Assembly (NCBI GenBank): GCA_041736255.1
Contig: JBGSTZ010000163.1
Location: forward strand, 1-19,506
Length of the DNA: 19,506 nucleotides
Direction of reading: 5' to 3'
Source: AVCC01 sp041736255
Lineage (GTDB): Bacteria > Pseudomonadota > Gammaproteobacteria > Burkholderiales > Burkholderiaceae_D
A program made the position numbers and the translations under genes. Positions within the stretch are counted from its first letter, which is position 1, and every line of letters starts with the position of its first letter. Shown here in pieces: positions 13,874 to 19,506 of the stretch. The notes below the pieces were generated by a model. It had not been told where the DNA came from and did not search any database. It saw nothing but the letters and a program-made list of their open reading frames with translations.

Positions 13874-15208
13874 TTAAAAAGCAATCCTGATTGCCAGTCC
13901 GCGCCCATTCTTGCCGTGGCCTAAATGCAATTGTCCGCCGTGGCGCTTGACAATGCGTTGCACAATTGCCAGCCCCAAGCCGGCACCATTGGCTTGCCCG
14001 CGTGCGGTGTCCAAGCGGGTAAACGGCCGCAGCAGATGGTCGATTTCTGCATCCGGCACGCCGGTGCCATGGTCGGTGATTTCCAGGATGGATTTTCCAT
14101 TTTCAACAGTGCCGCAGATGTCAATCTCCACACCGGTCGTGTCGGACGTCTTGCCATAGCGGCGCGCGTTTTCTATCAGGTTGTTGATGACGCGCTTGAG
14201 TTCCGTTTGATTCCCCGTCACTTGCATCTGGTCAGCGATTTTGGCCGTGATGCTGACGTCGGGCCAGCGTTCGGCTTGCGCGACGGATTCGTGCAACAGA
14301 GCTGATAAATCGACCGTCGAAAAACTCTTGGTATCGACCGGTCTGGCGTAATCGAGAAATTGGCCGATGATGGCGTCCATCTGGGCAATGTCATCCGACA
14401 TGCCTTGTCGGGCTTCGTCAGACAAGGGCGCCATTTCGATTTCGAGTTGCATTCTGGTGATCGGCGTGCGCAGATCGTGCGAGATGCCGGCCAGGATTAT
14501 GGCGCGGTCTGATTCGATCTGATTCAGGTCATCTACCATCTGGTTGAAGCTGCGGTTGGCCTCCTTGATTTCAGTCGGTCCCCGTTCCGGCAGCGGTGCC
14601 GGTTGTTTGCCTTTTGCAATATCGCGGGCAGCGGCAGTCAGTCTGGCTAGCGGTTGGTTGATCAAGCCGGAAATAAAGAGCGCGCCCAGCAGAGACAATC
14701 CAAAGACGCTGGCGCCCCAGCCCAGCAATTGCAGGCTGGTGAAGTTTTCAATGCGATCTCTTTCCAGCATCAGCCAATACGCATCGTCTTCAATACTGAA
14801 GCTGATCCAGAAACCGGCGACGCCATTGACCTTATCGGCAAAGCGGGTATCTCGGCCTAGTGTGCTGCGAATATTCTCATGTAACGCAAGCCCAATCTCG
14901 CTCTCCGGCGCCCGTTCCACGCGGTCGTCGGTTTCGAGTGGATAGACGCGTATGCCTTCATTGCTGGCCAGATCGAACAGCAATTCACGACGCAAATCCG
15001 GGGCAGAATGCGTCAGGGCCGCGCGCGTGATGGTCACCATGGAAACCACTTGCGCGGCCAGTTGGCGCGCGCGGGGTTCTCGTTCCAGCACGCGGTAAGA
15101 GCTGATCCAGACCGTCATGCTGGTCATCATCAGAATCGCCAACAGCAGAAAAGTGCGCCAGAACAAGCCGCTTTGCAGCCAGTTGAAACGTTTATCGTTA
15201 AGGTGCAT
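13874..15208 (-). CDS. EnvZ-type sensor histidine kinase
   Basis: This inner-membrane sensor of 444 residues phosphorylates the OmpR-family regulator encoded just upstream. Order of parts: a first membrane helix at about 17-37, a periplasmic sensor region at about 38-158, a second helix at about 160-182, a HAMP linker (NQPLARLTAAARDIAKG), the phospho-acceptor H244 in ISHDLRTPITRMQLE, the N box NNLIENARRYG, the G1 box DHGTGVP and the G2 box GAGLGLAIVQRI. HDLRTP places it in the EnvZ group. I take the ATG at 15208; a TTG at 15211 also precedes it. It begins 17 nt after the response regulator stop and is convergent with the ferritin-like gene. The signal sensed is not evident from sequence. Confidence 0.94.
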   Translation of the reverse strand: MHLNDKRFNWLQSGLFWRTFLLLAILMMTSMTVWISSYRVLEREPRARQLAAQVVSMVTITRAALTHSAPDLRRELLFDLASNEGIRVYPLETDDRVERAPESEIGLALHENIRSTLGRDTRFADKVNGVAGFWISFSIEDDAYWLMLERDRIENFTSLQLLGWGASVFGLSLLGALFISGLINQPLARLTAAARDIAKGKQPAPLPERGPTEIKEANRSFNQMVDDLNQIESDRAIILAGISHDLRTPITRMQLEIEMAPLSDEARQGMSDDIAQMDAIIGQFLDYARPVDTKSFSTVDLSALLHESVAQAERWPDVSITAKIADQMQVTGNQTELKRVINNLIENARRYGKTSDTTGVEIDICGTVENGKSILEITDHGTGVPDAEIDHLLRPFTRLDTARGQANGAGLGLAIVQRIVKRHGGQLHLGHGKNGRGLAIRIAF

Positions 15209-15225
15209 CAATCTTGTCGGTCGCG

Positions 15226-15993
15226 CTAGCGCGGCTGACCTTCGGGAATGAATACATAGCCCAAGCCCCAGACTGTCTGGATGTACAGCGGATTGGATGG
15301 GTCCGGCTCGATCAGTTTACGCAGGCGCGAAATCTGGACATCCAGGCTGCGGTCGAACGCTTCATATTCGCGACCACGCGCCATTTCCATCAATTTTTCA
15401 CGCGATAGCGGTTGCCGCGCATGGCGGGCAAAGACTTTAAGCACCGAGAATTCGCCAGTCGTGAGCGCAATGGATTCGCCGCTTTTCTTCAGCGTGCGGG
15501 TTGCTAAGTCGAGCACGAAACTGCCGAATTCGAAAGTTTGCGGGGTGCCGGATGGCGCGCCCGGGGCTTCGTCCGGGCCTTTGCGGCGCAACACCGCGTT
15601 GATGCGTGCCACCAGTTCGCGCGGGTTGAAAGGTTTGGGCAGGTAATCGTCGGCGCCCATCTCCAATCCAATGATGCGATCAATGTCCTCGCCTTTGGCA
15701 GTGAGCATAATGATCGGCGTTGCATCGCCGGCACCGCGCAGGCGGCGGCAAATCGATAGCCCGTCTTCCCCCGGCAACATCAAGTCGAGCACCAGCAAAT
15801 CGTAGCGTTCGCGCAGCCAAAACTTGTTCATGGCGGTCGCATGTTCGGCCGTGACCACATGAAAACCTTGCTCTGTCAGGTAACGACGCAGCAAATCGCG
15901 CAGTCGGATATCGTCGTCCACTACCAGTATCTTGGCCTGATGGGTATCGCTGGTCTGTGGTGTAAGTGGCATGATTGGGTTTATTTTATTCAT
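15226..15993 (-). CDS. ompR: OmpR-family response regulator
   Basis: This DNA-binding regulator of 255 residues is the partner of the kinase that follows. The receiver domain has the acidic pair in VVDDD (25-28), the phospho-acceptor D70 (LVLDLMLPGEDG), T98 (MLTAKGED) and K120 (YLPKPFNPREL). The winged-helix domain contains LTTGEFSVLKVFARHARQPLSREKL, EYEAFDRSLDVQISRLRKLIE and the end VWGLGYVFIP, all very OmpR-like. About 20 residues precede the receiver domain; an ATG at 15972 is an alternative start. The promoter region shared with the divergent secreted-protein gene carries three phased TTACA-type repeats, a possible autoregulatory site. Confidence 0.95.
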   Translation of the reverse strand: MNKINPIMPLTPQTSDTHQAKILVVDDDIRLRDLLRRYLTEQGFHVVTAEHATAMNKFWLRERYDLLVLDLMLPGEDGLSICRRLRGAGDATPIIMLTAKGEDIDRIIGLEMGADDYLPKPFNPRELVARINAVLRRKGPDEAPGAPSGTPQTFEFGSFVLDLATRTLKKSGESIALTTGEFSVLKVFARHARQPLSREKLMEMARGREYEAFDRSLDVQISRLRKLIEPDPSNPLYIQTVWGLGYVFIPEGQPR

Positions 15994-16045
15994 GGTGCTA
16001 TGGTAACGTTAGAAAGATGCTGAGAAAATGCAAAGTCGCAAGGCA

Positions 16046-16069
16046 TTACAAACAGTTACACACTTTACC
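16046..16069. promoter_or_regulatory. Phased direct repeats TTACA/TTACA/TTACC, candidate response-regulator binding site
   Basis: TTACA at 16046 and 16056 and TTACC at 16065 are spaced 10 and 9 bp, about one helical turn, in the 160-nt region between ompR and the divergent small secreted protein gene. On the other strand they read GTAA-type half-sites, like those used by OmpR/CpxR-family regulators. Binding by the adjacent regulator is inference. Confidence 0.5.
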
Positions 16070-16153
16070 GTATGGCGCTAAGAGCACAGGGAAAAGCGGC
16101 CTACACTGGAATTCATGCGGCAAAGTCAAGTCGGGAACAGGGAAGAAATAGCA

Positions 16154-16513
16154 ATGAAAAAATTATGGAAAAGCATTTTCCTCACGTTAATGCTGCTGGC
16201 AGGAACGGCCAGTGCCTACTCCGATCCGGGCCAAGGCCGGGGGCGGGAGCAGGAGTTGAGACAGCCCCAACAGGATCAGGTGCAGCCAAGTTATAACGGT
16301 GAGCGTGATATTCAGCGTGATAACCAGCGTGATACTCAGCGTGATACTCAGCGCGAAATGCAGCGCAACGAGCGCAATATCGGCGATGCTGACCCTAATG
16401 CGCGCGCGCCGTCAAGAAACAATGGCCGCATGACGCCCGAAGAGCGCAGCGATTTGCGCCGCCAGATTAATGAAGCAGGGCAGGATATCTATTCTGGCAA
16501 ATATAAGCGCTGA
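16154..16513 (+). CDS. Small secreted protein with QRD[N/T] tetrapeptide repeats
   Basis: This 119-residue protein has unknown function. A clear signal peptide (MKKLWKSIFLTLMLLAGTASA) with cleavage near residue 21 sends it to the periplasm. The mature part is Gln/Arg/Asp-rich, with about five tetrapeptide units (ERDI, QRDN, QRDT, QRDT, QREM, QRNE; about 50-73) encoded by a 12-bp tandem repeat. The C-terminus contains RMTPEERSDLRRQINEAGQDIY (92-113), a motif I recall from small secreted Burkholderiales proteins. The ATG at 16154 has GGAAGA about 9 nt upstream; an ATG at 16115 is in frame but would bury the signal sequence. It is divergent from ompR and may be a regulon member. It ends 6 nt from the convergent arfB stop. 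Confidence 0.78.
   Translation: MKKLWKSIFLTLMLLAGTASAYSDPGQGRGREQELRQPQQDQVQPSYNGERDIQRDNQRDTQRDTQREMQRNERNIGDADPNARAPSRNNGRMTPEERSDLRRQINEAGQDIYSGKYKR
16301..16372 (+). repeat. 12-bp coding tandem repeat (CAGCGTGATACT units)
   Basis: Units at 16301, 16313, 16325, 16337, 16349 and 16361: two are identical (CAGCGTGATACT) and the rest diverge progressively. They encode the QRD[N/T] tract of the secreted protein. The period keeps the reading frame, so copy number can change without frameshift. Confidence 0.88.
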
Positions 16514-16519
16514 ACATTT

Positions 16520-16936
16520 TTAGACACCGCTCACCTTGCCGCGCGTGCGTTTCAGATGGCCATGCGTGGCTTTGCTGTCGAGACGCTTGCGTTGCGAGTT
16601 GCGGGTCGGTTTGGTCGGCCTACGGCGTTTAGGTAGCACAGCCACACTGTTGACCAATTCCAGCAAGCGCTGCATCGCTTCCCCTCTATTTTTCTCCTGA
16701 CTGCGGTGCGCTTGCGCCTTGATAACAACTATGCCATCTTTGGTGATGCGCTGATCGTTCAGTGCCAACAAACGCTCCTTGATCAGTTCCGGCAGTGACG
16801 ATGCCGCAATGTCGAAACGCAGATGAATCGCACTCGATACCTTGTTGACGTTTTGGCCGCCGGAACCCTGCGCGCGGATCGCGCTGATCTCGACTTCGGA
16901 CTCGGCTATGGTGATGGCGGGTGTATGTGTATGCAT
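16520..16936 (-). CDS. arfB: Alternative ribosome-rescue factor / peptidyl-tRNA hydrolase ArfB (YaeJ)
   Basis: ArfB releases peptides from ribosomes stalled on broken mRNAs. The 138-residue protein has the catalytic GGQ at 26-28 within RAQGSGGQNVNKVSSAIHLRFD, the release-factor-like domain, and a long basic C-terminal tail (KRRRPTKPTRNSQRKRLDSKATHGHLKRTRGK) that in E. coli enters the empty mRNA channel. The ATG at 16936 is the family start; the longer open frame upstream overlaps the CoA-transferase gene in another frame and is not coding. It begins 17 nt after the stop of the CoA-transferase gene on the same strand, so the two are probably co-transcribed. Confidence 0.96.
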   Translation of the reverse strand: MHTHTPAITIAESEVEISAIRAQGSGGQNVNKVSSAIHLRFDIAASSLPELIKERLLALNDQRITKDGIVVIKAQAHRSQEKNRGEAMQRLLELVNSVAVLPKRRRPTKPTRNSQRKRLDSKATHGHLKRTRGKVSGV

Positions 16937-16953
16937 GGCAGTGAAAATATTGC

Positions 16954-18042
16954 TCAGGATTGAAACTTTACCGCAGGCGTGGTGCTGATGGTGTTTCCTT
17001 CGGTCGGATGCTGCGCCTGTTGTACCATGCCGCGCGCTAGAAACAGCGGATGCGCAAGCGCCTCGTCCATGCGCAAGATTGGCGTCACGCAGCAATCGAC
17101 TGCGGCAAAGCGTTCGCTCCACACTGCAATCGTCTGCTGCGCAAAAATCGCATCCAGTTCGGCCTTGATTGCCATCGCTTCTGTACCAGCAATTTCTTGG
17201 CCGAGGCTCCAGTGTTGTGACTTCAAATCGGGGCGCGACAGTACATCGCAACAGCCTTCCCAGAATTTCAATTCCAGCGCCCCAACAGCCATGAAGCGAT
17301 CGTCGCTGGTGCGGTATACGTTGTAGCAGGGCACGCCGCCAGTCAGCAGATCGCGCCCCGGCGCAGCAGTGCGGCCGAAATTGTTCACCGCTGCCAGCGG
17401 CATGATGTTGTGTGCCAGCACGGTATCGGTCATCGAGACATCGACGAAACGGCCACAGCCGCCCATTTTTACGCTCAGCAGCGCGGCAAGGATGCCTTGC
17501 ACCGCCGCTTGCGCGCCGCCCAGCAAGTCGCCGACCTGCAGATTCGACAGCGCCGGCACGCCGTCCGGCCCGACGTTTTGCTCCAGCATGCCGGCAAAGC
17601 CGATGTAATTGATGTCGTGTCCGGCCAGTTGCGCAAATGGGCCGTCTTGACCGTAACCGGTAATCGCGCACATCACCAACTTCGGATTGCGTTGTCGCAA
17701 TATTGGCCAGCCGACGCCCAGCTTATCCATCACGCCGGGACGGAAACTCTCGACCACCACATCGGCGCTTTCCACCATGCACAGGAATTTTTCGCGTTCG
17801 GCTGCATTCTTCAAATCGAGCTGAATACAATCCTTGCCGCGATTGACCGCGATAAATAAGTGCGAAACCGTGTGCTTCACGTGCCCCATGGTGCGCGCAT
17901 AGTCGCCGGCACCGCGGTCTTCGATCTTGATGACTTCAGCGCCCATGTCGGCCAAATGCATGGTTGCCACCGGCCCCGGCAGCAGTCGGGTCAGGTCGAG
18001 GATGCGGATGCCGATGAGCGGCAGGTTGATAGGTGTTTGCAT
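16954..18042 (-). CDS. CaiB/BaiF-type CoA transferase, alpha-methylacyl-CoA racemase-like
   Basis: This class III CoA transferase-fold enzyme has 362 residues. The N-terminus GIRILDLTRLLPGPVATMHLADMGAEVIKIE (11-41, in part LLPGPVATMHLADMGA) is the family signature. GHDINY (141-146) supplies the racemase histidine H142, and VGDLLGG (170-176) the aspartate D172, 30 residues apart as in alpha-methylacyl-CoA racemases, which favours a racemase over a formyl-CoA transferase. RPGVMDKLGVG is also present. I chose the ATG at 18042 with GGA 6-7 nt upstream; the frame is open to 18075. It leads a two-gene unit with arfB and is divergent from the EamA exporter. Substrate unknown, probably a branched 2-methylacyl-CoA. 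Confidence 0.92.
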   Translation of the reverse strand: MQTPINLPLIGIRILDLTRLLPGPVATMHLADMGAEVIKIEDRGAGDYARTMGHVKHTVSHLFIAVNRGKDCIQLDLKNAAEREKFLCMVESADVVVESFRPGVMDKLGVGWPILRQRNPKLVMCAITGYGQDGPFAQLAGHDINYIGFAGMLEQNVGPDGVPALSNLQVGDLLGGAQAAVQGILAALLSVKMGGCGRFVDVSMTDTVLAHNIMPLAAVNNFGRTAAPGRDLLTGGVPCYNVYRTSDDRFMAVGALELKFWEGCCDVLSRPDLKSQHWSLGQEIAGTEAMAIKAELDAIFAQQTIAVWSERFAAVDCCVTPILRMDEALAHPLFLARGMVQQAQHPTEGNTISTTPAVKFQS

Positions 18043-18381
18043 GGTTTTCCAGGGTTGTGAGTGATGTAAAAACATGGGGTATATAAGAATATACTGCTAT
18101 TACCGCATTATTTAATTGCCATGTTGAAAATACACATATTAGTATAATATGTTATTTATTGTCTACGAAAAAAAATAGGCCAGGTAAATTTAGTATTGAA
18201 TTTCGTGCTTTTCGTGAATGGCATTTTCCCCTTCATTAATGTGTGCGTCTAACATTTGATGCGAGTTTGCTGCCGCCTCAGCGCAGCAAAGCGAAAAACA
18301 AACGCAAGAATATGCAAGACACGTTGCTGCCACAGTCCGATACTGCAGCAAAAATTAATTGGATTAACTGGAGTAGTCACT
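18043..18381. promoter_or_regulatory. Divergent AT-rich control region with TTTCGTG repeats
   Basis: This is 339 nt without a convincing gene. A perfect TATAAT (18143-18148) reads toward the exporter gene but lacks a well-spaced -35. GTCTACGAAAA (18161-18171) and TTTCGTGCTTTTCGTG (18201-18216) repeat, in the same inverted arrangement, the motif found at 2665-2827. The 140 nt before the exporter start are open in two frames but show no family-like sequence. Confidence 0.45.
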
Positions 18382-19305
18382 GTGAATGCCTTTCTTTATT
18401 TTCTGGTGGTGGTGGTCTGGGGTACGACCTGGATTGCGATCAAAATGCAACTTGGCAGCGTTGCGATACCGTTATCCATCGCCTACCGTTTCGGGCTGGC
18501 AGCGCTGGTGCTATTTTGCCTACTGGCCCTATCCGGGCGCTTGAAACACCCTCCGGCCGGTGCCGGCAAGCTTTTGCTGGCGCAGGGATTGACACTGTTC
18601 TGCCTGAATTTCCTGTGCTTTTATTACGCCAGCCAATGGATTGCGAGCGGGCTGGTGGCGGTGGTGTTTTCTAGTGCGCCGTTATGGAATGCGCTCAACG
18701 GCCGCCTGTTTTTAGGCCGAAAAATCACTCCGCAAGTGATGGGCGGTGCGGTGCTAGGCATGAGCGGCATCCTGGCACTATTCTGGCCTGAAATGCGTCA
18801 CCACGCAGCCACCAGCGATACCTGGCTGGGGCTCGGTCTGGCATTGCTTGGTACGTTGAGTTTTTCTGTTGGCAACCTGTTGTCGAGCGCGCTGCAGGCA
18901 CGCGGCCTGACGCCGCTTTCCACCAATGCTTGGGCCATGCTGGTCGGCACCATGATCCTGCTGGCAGGCGTGGTAGTGAGCGGCACGCCATTGAGCATGG
19001 ATTGGAGCCCGACTTATGTGGGCGCCTTGCTGTATCTGGCGATTCCGGGTTCTGTGGTGGGCTTTACCGCCTACCTGATGCTGGTCGGGCGCATCGGCCC
19101 TGACCGCGCCGCTTATTCGACGGTACTGTTTCCGGTGGTGTCTCTGAATATATCTGCCTGGCTGGAAAGCTATCAGTGGACTGCGGTTGGATTGGGCGGC
19201 CTGCTGCTGGTGATTGCCGGAAATGTGCTGGTATTTCGCAAGTCGCGCCCAGCTCCGGCATTGCAAGTATTCGTGCCGAAGTGCGCCGGAGAGTTTCATC
19301 GCTAG
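18382..19305 (+). CDS. EamA/DMT-family (RhaT-type) inner-membrane transporter
   Basis: This drug/metabolite transporter superfamily protein of 307 residues has ten hydrophobic helices in two EamA repeats (about 3-130 and 145-285). Typical pieces are VVVVWGTTWIAIKMQL near the N-terminus, YRFGLAALVLF, YYASQWIASGLVAVVFSSAPLW (end of repeat 1), and AYLMLVGRIGPDRAAYSTVLFPVV in repeat 2. I chose the GTG at 18382 because GGAG lies 8 nt upstream and the protein then starts directly with the first membrane helix (VNAFLYFLVVVVWG); the ATG at 18256 would add 42 polar residues foreign to the family. Substrate unknown; the family includes metabolite and amino-acid exporters. Confidence 0.9.
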   Translation: MNAFLYFLVVVVWGTTWIAIKMQLGSVAIPLSIAYRFGLAALVLFCLLALSGRLKHPPAGAGKLLLAQGLTLFCLNFLCFYYASQWIASGLVAVVFSSAPLWNALNGRLFLGRKITPQVMGGAVLGMSGILALFWPEMRHHAATSDTWLGLGLALLGTLSFSVGNLLSSALQARGLTPLSTNAWAMLVGTMILLAGVVVSGTPLSMDWSPTYVGALLYLAIPGSVVGFTAYLMLVGRIGPDRAAYSTVLFPVVSLNISAWLESYQWTAVGLGGLLLVIAGNVLVFRKSRPAPALQVFVPKCAGEFHR

Positions 19306-19452
19306 AAGCTTGTTAGCTTTGGTCCGTTGTAACCTGGCCTTTCTGTAAAAAACCGTATAGGGCGGCCGCTTAGGAACGTGTACGAAATAACTTCCCGCAC
19401 TGTGCTCAATGGACTATAAATTAAATGTGATTGGTTCGCATTCGAGATTGCC

Positions 19453-19506
19453 ATGGAACACTACAACGCACGGGTTGAAAAGAGGATGAAGCGCCTGTTT
19501 GACACC
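19453..19506 (+). CDS. Partial ORF at the right edge, possibly an IS transposase N-terminus
   Basis: Only 18 codons are visible: MEHYNARVEKRMKRLFDT, open to the edge. The charged, helical start resembles the beginning of ISAzo13/ISNCY-type transposases as I recall them, but this is too short to be sure. About 75 nt upstream, GTGTACGAAATAACTTCCC (19378-19396) could belong to a terminal inverted repeat. No good ribosome binding site is seen. If right, the IS left end lies near 19370-19400. Confidence 0.35.
   Translation, partial: MEHYNARVEKRMKRLFDT

Noticed and set aside
16937..17671. N-terminal extension of the arfB frame (about 245 extra codons)
   Set aside because: It overlaps the CoA-transferase/racemase gene in another frame on the same strand; only the part from the ATG at 16936 is ArfB-like.
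18243..18674. 143-codon frame overlapping the exporter start
   Set aside because: The EamA frame with GTG at 18382 explains the coding signal; the other frame shows no family-like sequence.
1..19506. CRISPR array, tRNA, rRNA or prophage genes
   Set aside because: No regularly spaced direct repeats of CRISPR size, no cloverleaf-like sequence and no phage structural or integrase motifs were seen.

Overview
The window looks like chromosomal DNA of a betaproteobacterium, most probably order Burkholderiales and close to Oxalobacteraceae (inference). The pointers are an rpfE-type gene next to recJ, an aat-bpt-pyrD cluster, a PHA granule-associated protein gene, and protein sequences of betaproteobacterial type. 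Most genes are housekeeping or ordinary accessory metabolism. There is no CRISPR array, no recognisable tRNA or rRNA, and no prophage. A piece of what may be an insertion sequence begins at the right edge.

Layout. 1-1904 (minus): the 5' part of recJ with an rpfE-type gene upstream, separated by a REP-like palindrome that overlaps the rpfE stop codon. 2115-2628 (plus): crcB (fluoride channel), then a DUF190 gene cut down to 34 codons. 2629-2889 is a non-coding patch carrying short TTTTCGTG repeats. 2890-5529 (minus): aat-bpt-pyrD, giving both bacterial N-end-rule aminoacyl-transferases plus dihydroorotate dehydrogenase. 5545-6912 (plus): an NtrC-type site, a sigma-54 promoter and amt (ammonium transporter), closed by a 19-bp perfect hairpin. 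7022-8576 (minus): fdxA (7Fe ferredoxin) and a TrxR-like ferredoxin-NADP reductase. 8881-9543 (plus): a lone lutC, with a strong terminator.

9698-13816 (plus): a possible long transcription unit of an NhaD/CitMHS-like antiporter (TTG start), a D-2-hydroxyacid dehydrogenase, a PHA-granule regulator-like protein, ispF, a DUF4404 protein and an encapsulated-ferritin (EncFtn) family protein, ending in a textbook UUCG terminator. 13874-15993 (minus): an OmpR/EnvZ-type two-component system. Divergent from it is a small secreted protein with QRD[N/T] repeats (16154-16513), with phased TTACA repeats in the shared promoter. 16520-18042 (minus): a CaiB/AMACR-type CoA transferase/racemase and arfB. 18382-19305 (plus): an EamA-type exporter with a GTG start. 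19453-end: a partial ORF, perhaps a transposase.

The item most worth following is the EncFtn-family ferritin at 13440. It keeps all the ferroxidase residues, but it lacks a shell-targeting tail and has no encapsulin gene beside it. Next are the complete NtrC/sigma-54 control region of amt, the truncated DUF190 gene next to a dispersed repeat, and the phased direct repeats between the response-regulator gene and the QRD-repeat protein.
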